Source of the DNA: Lachnospiraceae bacterium
GTDB taxonomy: Bacteria; Bacillota; Clostridia; Lachnospirales; Lachnospiraceae
Direction of reading: 5' to 3'
Assembly (NCBI GenBank): GCA_022768745.1
Contig: JALELK010000105.1
Span: forward strand, 1-32,569
DNA: 32,569 nucleotides
The position numbers and the translations under genes were made by a program. Shown in pieces: positions 15,351 through 23,862 of this stretch (positions are counted from its first letter, which is position 1; every line of letters begins with the position of its first letter). The notes beneath the pieces were generated by a model, which saw only the letters and a list, made by a program, of their open reading frames with translations, was not told where the DNA came from and did not search any database.

Positions 15351-16145
15351 CTATTTATTATGTAATATTTCTGTAATTGTTCGTTTCAAGAAATCTGGAA
15401 AATAATAGCTAAGATCTCCATGATTTTGATAATTTGCAATATCTTCCCTGATATGATAATTATACTTTTTCATATCATCTAACATATATATGACATGTTC
15501 CTGATATGTATGTTCCTGATTTGAATAATGAATATAGATATTTTGAGATAATCTTTTATCATTTGTACATATTTTATTATGAAGACGATATTCTAATTCA
15601 TCCTCTTTTTGAGTATTTTCCTTCCCCAATATATATTCTAACGTTGCAAAATTCTCAGATTTTTTCAAATATGAAGTCAAATAGTATTGTGGCGCTCCAA
15701 CAATGATATGAGCACCATAATATGCCAATCCAAAATTCAATGCTGCATATCCTCCTTTACTTGAACCACAAAAAATAAGTGTTTTTGGTTTCAAAGCATC
15801 AATGACCTGTGCAATCAGCACATTAGTAGCTTCTTCTTCATTAAACTTAAAATTCTTTCCCATATAATAAGATCCCCTACGATCTTTTGCATAGTCATCT
15901 AATATATACAGTCTATTTGAGGATATTCCATCCAAGGTTTTTACATAATTATACCTGGCCCTTAAACCTTTACGTGTACATGCACTAAATATGATAATCA
16001 AGGAATCTGCTCCTTTTTCTTCTTTAAGCATGTACTTTACTTTTACATTTTTATAACTAAAGATTTTCTGCTCTTTTAATATTTTAAACTTCGTAACAAA
16101 AAACTCATAATATTTCCAAATGATGCGTTTTCCCTTATCTATCAT
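15351..16145 (-). CDS. Alpha/beta serine hydrolase, capsule-locus (Asp2-like) type
   Basis: This 264-residue protein has no signal peptide. The core is LIIIFSACTRKG, then KTLIFCGSSKGGYAALNFG, where G-S-S-K-G puts the nucleophile at Ser129. His242 in NHGDLSYYF is a likely triad member. The pattern resembles hydrolase domains of Asp2-like and XcbB-like proteins that sit in capsule and glycoprotein-secretion loci. It may be an acyltransferase or esterase acting on the polysaccharide or its precursor. The exact reaction is unknown. It lies between the Alg13-like gene and two GT2 genes. Confidence 0.7.
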   Translation of the reverse strand: MIDKGKRIIWKYYEFFVTKFKILKEQKIFSYKNVKVKYMLKEEKGADSLIIIFSACTRKGLRARYNYVKTLDGISSNRLYILDDYAKDRRGSYYMGKNFKFNEEEATNVLIAQVIDALKPKTLIFCGSSKGGYAALNFGLAYYGAHIIVGAPQYYLTSYLKKSENFATLEYILGKENTQKEDELEYRLHNKICTNDKRLSQNIYIHYSNQEHTYQEHVIYMLDDMKKYNYHIREDIANYQNHGDLSYYFPDFLKRTITEILHNK

Positions 16146-16179
16146 ACCTTTTTCTCTTCATACTCTCTTTTCTTTATAT

Positions 16180-16665
16180 TTATTCTAAACTCTTTAAATA
16201 CTCATCAATTGATGCAATTACTACATCCGTGTTTGAAACATATGGACGAAACTGCATTGTTTTCAAATTCTTATAACACTCTCCAAGGTCATTCATTTCA
16301 TAACACGCGCAAATCAATTGTAAATCATCAAACTGATGAAGCAATTGTAGCTGGTGATCATCTACATGCTCTCCATACTTTGCAAGCCTGGGCACAGCAA
16401 TTACCCTCTTTCCCTTTTTCACTGCACCAATTATCACACCTGTTCCACCATGAGTAATTACTGTATCACAGCTATTCATAATTTCAGCAAACCGATTACG
16501 ATCTAAAAAATACTCATATTTATAATTTCGTGGAATATATTCGCTTGCCCCAATCTGTGCAAAAACTTCATCCTCTATCACGCCATCGTCAATCAGTTTA
16601 TCAATTTCTTTTAATAATCTGTTAAATTGAAATTTTTGGGAACCTAATGTAATAAAGATCATCAA
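16180..16665 (-). CDS. Alg13/Cps14G-like glycosyltransferase subunit (catalytic half)
   Basis: This 161-residue protein is a GT28 C-terminal domain by itself: MMIFITLGSQKFQFNRLLKE at the start, then ITHGGTGVIIGAVKKGKRVIAVPR, the UDP-sugar binding G-G-T-G region, and HVDDHQLQL. In capsule loci such proteins (PssE, Cps14G) work with an Alg14-like membrane partner to add the second sugar to the lipid-linked primer. That partner is encoded just upstream and overlaps by 4 bases (ATGA), so the two should be translated together. Confidence 0.92.
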   Translation of the reverse strand: MMIFITLGSQKFQFNRLLKEIDKLIDDGVIEDEVFAQIGASEYIPRNYKYEYFLDRNRFAEIMNSCDTVITHGGTGVIIGAVKKGKRVIAVPRLAKYGEHVDDHQLQLLHQFDDLQLICACYEMNDLGECYKNLKTMQFRPYVSNTDVVIASIDEYLKSLE

Positions 16666-17117
16666 TATATTCCCCCTTTATAAATTGCATCTGGGTATAA
16701 ATTCAACATTTCTTTCCACTGCACATAAAACCGATCCGCAAAATGGTATAACAGATTTCCTGTCAAATTTTTAGAACACACCTTAGCAAACGATTCAATA
16801 TAAATCAATTTTCCACCAAATATTTTCAGCATTAATGCAAGTGGAATTACTGCTAAAACTCCTGTTGTAATCATAACTTTTGGTCTTTCTTTTACTATAA
16901 GGACCAAAGATCTCCAGGAATTAGCAATCAGTTTTGGGATAAACAGCAATTCTTTACGATTAATCTGATGCATATAATAAGTCTTTATGCCCATATTGCC
17001 TGCGCTATAATCTGTTTGTTCAGTAACCAAAACACTATCATACTTTTCCATTAAAGGCTTTAGCATAAGAAGCTGTTCTAAATGACCTCCTGAAGAAGCT
17101 GCAAATACAATCTTCAT
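16662..17117 (-). CDS. Alg14/Cps14F-like glycosyltransferase subunit (membrane half)
   Basis: This 151-residue protein begins MKIVFAASSGGHLEQLLMLK. The S-G-G-H motif (9-12) is typical of Alg14 and PssD/Cps14F. A hydrophobic segment, VMITTGVLAVIPLALMLKIF, likely anchors it to the inner face of the membrane, and FADRFYVQW near the end is also a family feature. It recruits the catalytic half encoded next (ATGA overlap). An AGAGGA site lies upstream of the ATG, and only 3 bases separate it from the chain-length gene. Confidence 0.92.
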   Translation of the reverse strand: MKIVFAASSGGHLEQLLMLKPLMEKYDSVLVTEQTDYSAGNMGIKTYYMHQINRKELLFIPKLIANSWRSLVLIVKERPKVMITTGVLAVIPLALMLKIFGGKLIYIESFAKVCSKNLTGNLLYHFADRFYVQWKEMLNLYPDAIYKGGIY

Positions 17118-17120
17118 ACA

Positions 17121-17858
17121 CTACATCCTCTCTTCTTCATTATAAGGAATCATTCCTAAAACAAATCTTTCATCCTGTTCACACTGAGCTACACTGTACA
17201 CTTTTGAAGAAAAGAATTCTTTCACGAATATAACAGCTGATGTACCAACAAAAGCTGCAATTCCAAACAAAATAAAATACAGTGCCAGATTAATTGATCG
17301 ATGCGACACATAAGAAATCGCCTCGTCCATAACCTGTAATGTGCTTACTCCAAGTAAATCATTTATTTCATCCGAAAAAGCCTTTGCCATTGCATTTGCA
17401 ATCTCTACCGCGCAATCAGACCTGTCAACATCCACAATCAATGTAAGATTGGTGCCATAAGTCTTTGCATCCATGCTAGCGCTTGCACCACTGAGACTTA
17501 TCTTACCACTGGATACCATACTTCTAAGTTCATTCGAAGTTATCCCATAATCCTTCAAACTGCTCGCCGCACGATCACACACTCTCGTCGAGCCTAGCAT
17601 GCTTGCGTATTGGTTCATAACAGTTATACCTCCAATGGAATCTTCATAAGATCCATATACAGCGCTATATATAGAGGCAGTCGTATAATAAGTTGTTTTA
17701 ATGCCAACTAAACCAACATAGACTCCGAAGAACAAAAAACCAATAATTGTCATAAGAATAACAATTATTTTCATTTTCCATAGTCTATATAAGGCCACCT
17801 TAATATTTTCCAAAATATCATAATCCGCAGTTTCCAATTCATTAATATTCATTTTCAT
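17121..17858 (-). CDS. Chain-length determinant protein, CpsC/YveK-like
   Basis: This 245-residue protein has the Wzz layout: an N-terminal cytoplasmic stretch, TM1 (about 34-54, IIVILMTIIGFLFFGVYVG), an extracellular domain (YTTASIYSAVYGSY to about 200) and TM2 (about 203-226), then a short cytoplasmic tail. The tail would contact the CpsD-like ATPase encoded upstream, and the pair would control polysaccharide chain length and export. TAGGAGG precedes the ATG well. An unusual surface-protein gene separates it from the CpsD-like gene. Confidence 0.88.
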   Translation of the reverse strand: MKMNINELETADYDILENIKVALYRLWKMKIIVILMTIIGFLFFGVYVGLVGIKTTYYTTASIYSAVYGSYEDSIGGITVMNQYASMLGSTRVCDRAASSLKDYGITSNELRSMVSSGKISLSGASASMDAKTYGTNLTLIVDVDRSDCAVEIANAMAKAFSDEINDLLGVSTLQVMDEAISYVSHRSINLALYFILFGIAAFVGTSAVIFVKEFFSSKVYSVAQCEQDERFVLGMIPYNEEERM

Positions 17859-17867
17859 GTCTGCCTC

Positions 17868-18788
17868 CTATCTTTTCTTATGTAAAAAAATAGCAATAAT
17901 TGTGCAAATCAATAATATTGCGACACCACAGCCGCCTAATACAGCAATTCTTTCCTTGCTGACAGTTTCAGTACCTGTCGCCTTCTGATTACTGCCGGAA
18001 AAATCTTCACTTGTAACTCCTTCCTGAGTAACATTAACAGTCCATTTTCCCAAACTAACTTCCTGTATCTGTCCTAATTGATTATTATATTGTAAAAGCA
18101 TTTCAATCTCATGCTTACCAACTTTATCAATATAGAACGGAATCTTTTTTGTCTTAGTAGATCCAGCTGTCACATTCCCGATACTACTATTGACAATATT
18201 AGTAGTTCCTTCTCTTAAAATGATAGTTATGTCACTCACATTATTATCTGCTAATGCCTCAAACGAAATAACTGCACTTCCTGCTTCTCCAAGTTTCACC
18301 TCAGTAGGAACCGAAGAAGATGTAACATTCAGCGGCGAATCTGCACCTACTGGTATTCTTAAAACCACTTGATTCGTAGGCTGATCTGATACAATTGTCA
18401 ATGTAAAATCAAGACATTCAGCCTGTATACTGGCCCATGATTTATATTGTATTTCTACTTCTTTCGTTTTGCCCGCACCTATGGTTCCCACATATACCTG
18501 TGATGTTGTTCCATACACTGGTGCAACTCCATCTGGATTCTCCAAATTGAGCATTACATCTTGTGCACTTCTGTCATCATTATGGTTTTTTAAATATAAT
18601 TTGAGAGTAAAATCTTGTCCAGGAACAATTTTTTCACTATCAACTGTATATTTTTCCACCATAATTATCGGTGAGTTATTTTGAATGGTTGAAGCCATAA
18701 TTTCTGATTGATTTGTGAAAAACATAATCATCATTATACAAAAAAATGCCACTACTCTCTTAAAATATGTATGATGGATTTTTTTCAT
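17868..18788 (-). CDS. Secreted, membrane-anchored beta-rich protein of the polysaccharide locus
   Basis: This 306-residue protein has a signal peptide (about residues 1-33, positive start then VVAFFCIMMIMFFTN, ending near IMAST). Two beta-sandwich-like segments follow (about 40-145 and 150-255), with phrases such as VPGQDFTLKLYLKNHNDDRS that are typical of CARDB/COG1361 domains. Then come a Ser/Thr-rich linker and a C-terminal membrane helix (AVLGGCGVAILLICTIIAIF) with KKR after it. It should stand on the outer face of the membrane. Its position between the CpsD-like and CpsC-like genes suggests it helps assembly or attachment of the polymer. Function is not established. Confidence 0.75.
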   Translation of the reverse strand: MKKIHHTYFKRVVAFFCIMMIMFFTNQSEIMASTIQNNSPIIMVEKYTVDSEKIVPGQDFTLKLYLKNHNDDRSAQDVMLNLENPDGVAPVYGTTSQVYVGTIGAGKTKEVEIQYKSWASIQAECLDFTLTIVSDQPTNQVVLRIPVGADSPLNVTSSSVPTEVKLGEAGSAVISFEALADNNVSDITIILREGTTNIVNSSIGNVTAGSTKTKKIPFYIDKVGKHEIEMLLQYNNQLGQIQEVSLGKWTVNVTQEGVTSEDFSGSNQKATGTETVSKERIAVLGGCGVAILLICTIIAIFLHKKR

Positions 18789-18789
18789 T

Positions 18790-19566
18790 TTATTTTGTCC
18801 CCCTTTCAGATCTTTGCATATATTTTTTATGTGCAGGACTTCTATTTAATTTCTGCTCCCCATTCTGATTAACAAAATAATAATCATAATCTCTCACATT
18901 TGTTCTATACATATCTGTTGGTATTTTGTTAACAATCATACCATAGTATTTACTCTTGTATGACTTAATCCGAAATTTTGCTTCTTTCACTTGCTTTTTA
19001 CTAGTTTCTCCTAATGAAGACAGTAATATTATTCCATCAACTTCTTGGAATAAAGTCTGTGCATCAGGCACTATTGTCAATGAAGGAACATCAAAAATAA
19101 CACAATCATAATTCTGCTTCACAAATTCAATAAGTTCATGCATCTTTGTAGAACACAACAATCTGGTCGGATTATCAATATTAGCTCCACAAGGAATATA
19201 GGATAGATTATTTATATTTGTTTCATATATAATATCATCCAATCGAAAATCTTCTTGAAAATGATCCTGTGAAAGAAAATCAGCTAATCCTATTGTTGCC
19301 TGCTCGCTTAATTTCTTATATTTTTTTGTTTTTCTCATGTCACAATCAATCAACAATGTTTTTCTTTGAGTATTTGCAACTGCAATACTTAATCCAATAC
19401 AGGTAGAAGTAGTACCTGCTAACGCAGAACATCCTGTTAACAAAATTAATTGTGCATCTTTTCCATCTTGATTTTTATTAAAAATCTCCACAACAATTTT
19501 GTCAATTGCTGCCACGATTAATTGATTTTCATTTTCATATAATGAAACACTTTTGTTATTCTCCAT
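18790..19566 (-). CDS. CpsD/CapB-like ATPase (BY-kinase family) with altered Walker A
   Basis: This 258-residue protein starts MENNKSVSLYENENQLIVAA. The start at 19566 has AAAGGG just upstream; the longer frame would use a TTG at 19581. It has the Walker A' motif LLIDCDMRK (71-79) and a Walker B-like CVIFDVPSL. Where a P-loop G-E-G-K-[ST]-T is expected, it reads A-L-A-G-T-T-S-T (48-55), so the lysine is missing. The C-terminus has Y-D-Y-Y, a short tyrosine cluster. BY-kinases act with CpsC to regulate capsule polymerisation. With the lysine absent, activity is doubtful, and this may be a regulatory member. It is the first gene of the second polysaccharide run. Confidence 0.84.
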   Translation of the reverse strand: MENNKSVSLYENENQLIVAAIDKIVVEIFNKNQDGKDAQLILLTGCSALAGTTSTCIGLSIAVANTQRKTLLIDCDMRKTKKYKKLSEQATIGLADFLSQDHFQEDFRLDDIIYETNINNLSYIPCGANIDNPTRLLCSTKMHELIEFVKQNYDCVIFDVPSLTIVPDAQTLFQEVDGIILLSSLGETSKKQVKEAKFRIKSYKSKYYGMIVNKIPTDMYRTNVRDYDYYFVNQNGEQKLNRSPAHKKYMQRSERGTK

Positions 19567-19630
19567 TTTTTCCCTTTCCAATTTAAAATTATAATTTTAG
19601 TGTTTTGAATAACTCCATTAACATAATTGT

Positions 19631-19659
19631 ATTGTACTAATATCTGTTATTTATTTAAA
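19631..19659 (-). promoter_or_regulatory. Candidate promoter for the cpsD-to-lasso run
   Basis: On the minus strand TTTAAA (19654-19659) and TACAAT (19631-19636) are 17 bases apart, about 65 bases before the start at 19566. The region is very AT-rich, so chance matches are easy. Position after a terminator and before the next gene supports a promoter in this gap. Confidence 0.35.
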
Positions 19660-19743
19660 ATTTCAAAATAAGTTTACAACAATCCAATGTTTAATGCAAT
19701 GAGACTTATGTCCTAATTTGCTCAATTATTTACGTTCATATAA

Positions 19744-19783
19744 AAAAATGAGATACTAAATCCTGATTAGTACCTCATTTTAA
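19744..19783 (-). terminator. Terminator after the beta-helix/LRR gene
   Basis: Arms at 19745-19758 and 19768-19781 pair with a single G-U or mismatch around a loop of about 9 bases. Read leftward, the hairpin ends in a T7 run, starting just past the stop at 19790. This divides the polysaccharide genes into two transcription runs. Confidence 0.75.
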
Positions 19784-19789
19784 TAATTT

Positions 19790-22024
19790 TTATTTCTCAC
19801 AATTAACATTTTGAACAAGTTTTGTATTATAATCACCAATTATAATTTTATCCCATTGTTCTTTGTTTCCCAAATATTTAACTTTATCTAACGCAGTTCC
19901 GTCAAAAGCACGTTCCTGAATGTTTTCAACATTAACAGGGATTTCAATTTCTTGTAAGCTATGGCAAAAAATAAATGAGTTTTTCCCAATTACAATCAGG
20001 CTTTCCGGCAGCTGCACTTGTGATAAATTTTCACATTCCCTAAATAATTGTTCTCCAACCTTTGTAATGCCATCACTAATTTCAACTTTTACTATTTGTT
20101 TTCTGTAATCAAACCAAGGGGCCGGCTTTTGGGAATGATAGTTATATGTTTCTCCATTACCTGTAATCTTTAAAACTCCATCATTTGATAACGAATAACA
20201 AACATCCTTTCCGCATTCACCCTGTATTTCTTTCGTACTATTTGCTGTAGAATTTATTTGTTCAGACAAATGTAGCTTTTTATATAATAATTCATTTGTT
20301 TCTTTGGTATTTATTTTGTTCCAATCATCACCCGCATAATAAATATTGGTAATAGTAAAATATGGTAATGAAGAATCGCCAAGTTCTTTTAAAGTTGACG
20401 GCAAGGTTATTGTCGATATTCCAATACAATTATAAAAAGTTCTTGATCCAATTGTACGTAATCCTTCTGGCAACTCAACCTCTTTTATAGAAGAACAATT
20501 AAGGAACAATTGATGGCCTAATCCATCTATCCCTTCTTTTACTATAACCTTCTTGATTTCCCCACTATAGTCCATCCATGGCGCTTTATTTTTTGAATTA
20601 TAGGAATATGTCTGTCCAGTTCCTTGCAGTGTAAGAATACCAGCCTTATTCAATTCATAGGTTATATTTTTTCCGCATTGTCCAGAATCCAGTATTTCAT
20701 TTGCATTTGATAATAAACTATTTTTTTCATCTTCTGAAATAAATACTTTCTTTCCACTCCAATTCATAAACCTGATTTGCGTCGCAACACCCTCAAACGT
20801 TTCATCATAGCAAACAGCATATTTCACATTCTTATCTATAGTTATATCAATGTCAAATGGCATTTCCGAATACTTATCATTGCATGTCATATCATTTCCT
20901 TTTTTACATGCTGGAATGATATATTTATATTCGCCCAAATCTGTAATTATCTTTAATACTCTGTCTCGATTTGTATCATTGCTTACACTAAAATGTGTTT
21001 TGCCATTTGTTTTCCATACAGAGGCCACATATAAATTTTCTGTTTCTTCGATCGATCCAATTGATATTCCCATTGTTCCGCGATGATATATTGCCTCATA
21101 TTTTTTTGCACAACCAAACCTTACATTACATATTTTCAAATCATCTAATGCAATATTATCATTTGCACATGCATATATACTATAACCACCACCATTTAAA
21201 ATACAATCTGTTACATAGATTGATTTTCCACTACTTTTTCCCGGACTTATTGTAATACATGCATTGATACTTGCTTTGCTTCCTTCTGGCACTACCGGTG
21301 GAATTTCAAATCTGCAATTAGAAAAAGAAATATCTTTCATATCGATACCTGTAGCGCCAAAAATCTGTACACCATCGGAATGAACATCACCTTCTAAATT
21401 TTTCATACTGCCAAAATCTGTAAAAAAACAATTTTTCACTTCGACTTGTTGAAATGGATTCATTCCATCATTATAAGTTTCACCTATTTTACACCTGTCA
21501 AAACTTGCATTACTGCCATAAAAGCTTTCAATTGAGCAATCATTAAATTTATACGAAATATTACCACAGTTTTTATCTAAAATTATTTTAGAAAATTTGC
21601 AATTATTAAACACAAGACAAATTTTCCGTTTTGTTTTATCAAGACTATATTGTGTAATCGGATAAGCAGAAAAATCATAATTTTCTATTGTTACAGTTCC
21701 GACAATATTTTTATTACGATAATAAAAATCAAATACATTTTTTGTTGCATTACTACCACCCACAAGTTGAATTTCTCCAATTTTAGCTCCTAATGCAACT
21801 TTTTCAAGTTTTCCTTTTGCTCCAGTATTATATTTATCTGGAATCACATTCAAATCATCTGCAGTTTGTTCTACAAGTACAGTTCCAGTTTCTTCCGTCC
21901 CACTAAGGGCAATTGGATCATCTTCAATTTTTACATAAGAATTATTTCCTAAAGCGACCCCTGTTAACAATACAACGAGTCCCAACATCACTATAGACGC
22001 ACGTATTACTCTCTTTTTTCCCAT
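19790..22024 (-). CDS. Secreted beta-helix/LRR surface protein, larger paralogue
   Basis: This 744-residue protein has an N-terminal signal sequence (about 1-27). A conserved VIPDKYNTG block (60-68) leads into a right-handed beta-helix-like region (about 95-330) with repeated N-C-x-F and D-C-x-I turns, and a HSDGVQIFG motif at 215-223 like those at the active face of beta-helix lyases and epimerases. A linker domain follows, then two copies of a C-G-K...APW module, each followed by BspA-type LRR repeats (about 448-580 and 600-744). No LPXTG anchor is seen. AGGAGA precedes the ATG, and a short 6-base-arm inverted repeat (22069-22086) lies upstream. A role in cell-surface polysaccharide binding or modification is inferred from location. 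Confidence 0.8.
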   Translation of the reverse strand: MGKKRVIRASIVMLGLVVLLTGVALGNNSYVKIEDDPIALSGTEETGTVLVEQTADDLNVIPDKYNTGAKGKLEKVALGAKIGEIQLVGGSNATKNVFDFYYRNKNIVGTVTIENYDFSAYPITQYSLDKTKRKICLVFNNCKFSKIILDKNCGNISYKFNDCSIESFYGSNASFDRCKIGETYNDGMNPFQQVEVKNCFFTDFGSMKNLEGDVHSDGVQIFGATGIDMKDISFSNCRFEIPPVVPEGSKASINACITISPGKSSGKSIYVTDCILNGGGYSIYACANDNIALDDLKICNVRFGCAKKYEAIYHRGTMGISIGSIEETENLYVASVWKTNGKTHFSVSNDTNRDRVLKIITDLGEYKYIIPACKKGNDMTCNDKYSEMPFDIDITIDKNVKYAVCYDETFEGVATQIRFMNWSGKKVFISEDEKNSLLSNANEILDSGQCGKNITYELNKAGILTLQGTGQTYSYNSKNKAPWMDYSGEIKKVIVKEGIDGLGHQLFLNCSSIKEVELPEGLRTIGSRTFYNCIGISTITLPSTLKELGDSSLPYFTITNIYYAGDDWNKINTKETNELLYKKLHLSEQINSTANSTKEIQGECGKDVCYSLSNDGVLKITGNGETYNYHSQKPAPWFDYRKQIVKVEISDGITKVGEQLFRECENLSQVQLPESLIVIGKNSFIFCHSLQEIEIPVNVENIQERAFDGTALDKVKYLGNKEQWDKIIIGDYNTKLVQNVNCEK

Positions 22025-22130
22025 AACTTACACTTCTCCTATCACATTTTTATTTTTCGTGACTAAAGTACCATATAATCATGGTATCATATGTGCAATA
22101 CGTTTTCAACCAGACACCAACAATATTATA

Positions 22131-23816
22131 TTATTTATACTGAATTTTTGTCCAATTGGAGAATGCCAAGTCTCCTATACTCTTTATTTGATTTGGCAAT
22201 TGTATTTTCTGGAGATAGAAACATCCATAAAACGTTCTACTTCCAATTGTTTTGATTGTGGAAGGTAATGTTACCTTTTGCACCGCAATACAATCAGAAA
22301 AAAGCTGATTCCCAAGTGTGGTAATTCCTTTATTTATCTTTATAGTTTTAATAATATCTGCCTGTTTTATCCATGGTGCAGGCTCACCTGAATTATAAGA
22401 ATATGTCTCCCCTTTTCCTGACAGGGTAAGTACTCCATTTTTCGTAATTGTATACTTTACATTTTCGCCACATTTTCCAGATGCAATAATATCTTTTTTT
22501 CTAGAAAATAGTTTTTTCCCCTCTTTCTTAGTCAAATATACTGTTTTTTTACTCCAGTTCACAAACCGAATCTGTTTTGCTGCTCCAGAAAAAGTGTTAT
22601 CATAACATATAATATATTTGCATTGTTTTGGAATGATAATTTTCTGATCAAAGGGCATATCTTCATACTTGTCTTTCGAAGTCATTTGGTTTCCTTTTTT
22701 GCACGCCGGAATGCTATATTTAAACGCTCCTTTATCCGTAATCACTAGTAATTTACGTTGTCGACACGTATCATTTGTAACACTAAGAAATGTCTTGTTC
22801 TTCTCTTTCCAAACAGAGCTAATATACAATTTATCAGTCTCACTCATGCTATAAAATGACACTTCTGGTGACATTTTTGGATAGACATTTCCATATTTTT
22901 TAGCACAACCTACTCGAATATTTTTAAACGATGCATTCTTTAAATTATATACATCAAACTTACTTTCGGCATATATGCTATAACCTCCCCCATTTACAAT
23001 ACAATCCTCAAAGTGAATGTTTGTTCCATTACTATATTCAAGCTGTAGCATAATACATGCATTTACTCCCGCTTTGCTACCTTCTGGGGCAATTGGCGGA
23101 ATTTCAAATCTACAGTTTTTATATATTATATTTTTTGCATCGATATCTTTCCAGCCGTATATCTGTGTTCCATCAGAATGAATAGTTGTATCTATAGATT
23201 TTTTACTACCCAAATCATAAAAAAAGCAATTCTTCACTGTAACATTTTGAAACGGATTTAAGCCATCATTATAACTTTGCCCAAATTTGCATCTGTCAAA
23301 CATTGCATTACTTCCAGAAAAATTATGAAATGAACATCTTTCAAACTCCAATTTTATTTTTGTTGTGGATCTACTTCCTGCAAACTGAGAAAATTTACAA
23401 TTTTTAAATACAAGCTTGATGTTTCTGTCTATCTGATCTGCATGATATATAGAAAGCGGACATACAGAAAAATCATAATTTTCAAATATAATCGTTCCTT
23501 TTTTCTTTATATTCATATAATAGAAATCCAATACATTTCTTGTATTGTCACTTCCGCTCATAAATTGTATATTTTCTATCGTATCAGCCAACTGTACTTT
23601 CTTTAGTTTTCCGGATGTTCCAGTATTGTATTTGTCCGGTATTATTAACTTATCATCCACTGTCTGACGAAGGCATGTCACTCCTTGCTCTTTATTTGTC
23701 GTAGCCGCATATGTTTGCCTGTTCATATCTGCTTTTTCCAATAGTCCAGAACAAACCATTACAAGACAACATAACAGAAGTGCCTGTTTTCTCCATACTC
23801 TTATCTTCGTTCTCAT
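22131..23816 (-). CDS. Secreted beta-helix/LRR surface protein, shorter paralogue
   Basis: This 561-residue protein is clearly homologous to the next gene downstream over its length. It has a signal peptide (about 1-38), IIPDKYNTG (58-66), a beta-helix-like part with the HSDGTQIYG motif (213-221), IPPIAPEGSKAGVNACIM, IPACKKGNQM, and one C-G-E...APW module with LRR repeats (about 450-561). It ends at IQYK, about where the paralogue enters its post-LRR segment, so it carries one module and not two. I see no frame in the following gap that would continue it. It follows the acetyltransferase gene by 46 bases. A tandem duplication with later loss or gain of the second module is likely. Confidence 0.8.
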   Translation of the reverse strand: MRTKIRVWRKQALLLCCLVMVCSGLLEKADMNRQTYAATTNKEQGVTCLRQTVDDKLIIPDKYNTGTSGKLKKVQLADTIENIQFMSGSDNTRNVLDFYYMNIKKKGTIIFENYDFSVCPLSIYHADQIDRNIKLVFKNCKFSQFAGSRSTTKIKLEFERCSFHNFSGSNAMFDRCKFGQSYNDGLNPFQNVTVKNCFFYDLGSKKSIDTTIHSDGTQIYGWKDIDAKNIIYKNCRFEIPPIAPEGSKAGVNACIMLQLEYSNGTNIHFEDCIVNGGGYSIYAESKFDVYNLKNASFKNIRVGCAKKYGNVYPKMSPEVSFYSMSETDKLYISSVWKEKNKTFLSVTNDTCRQRKLLVITDKGAFKYSIPACKKGNQMTSKDKYEDMPFDQKIIIPKQCKYIICYDNTFSGAAKQIRFVNWSKKTVYLTKKEGKKLFSRKKDIIASGKCGENVKYTITKNGVLTLSGKGETYSYNSGEPAPWIKQADIIKTIKINKGITTLGNQLFSDCIAVQKVTLPSTIKTIGSRTFYGCFYLQKIQLPNQIKSIGDLAFSNWTKIQYK

Positions 23817-23862
23817 AGTCTATATTTTCAATCCCCTTTTTATATTTTTTGTACCCTTTTTA

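Noticed and set aside
22131-23816. Frameshifted remnant of the longer paralogue
   Set aside because: The following 106 bases contain no frame matching the missing second module, so it appears to be a complete shorter gene.
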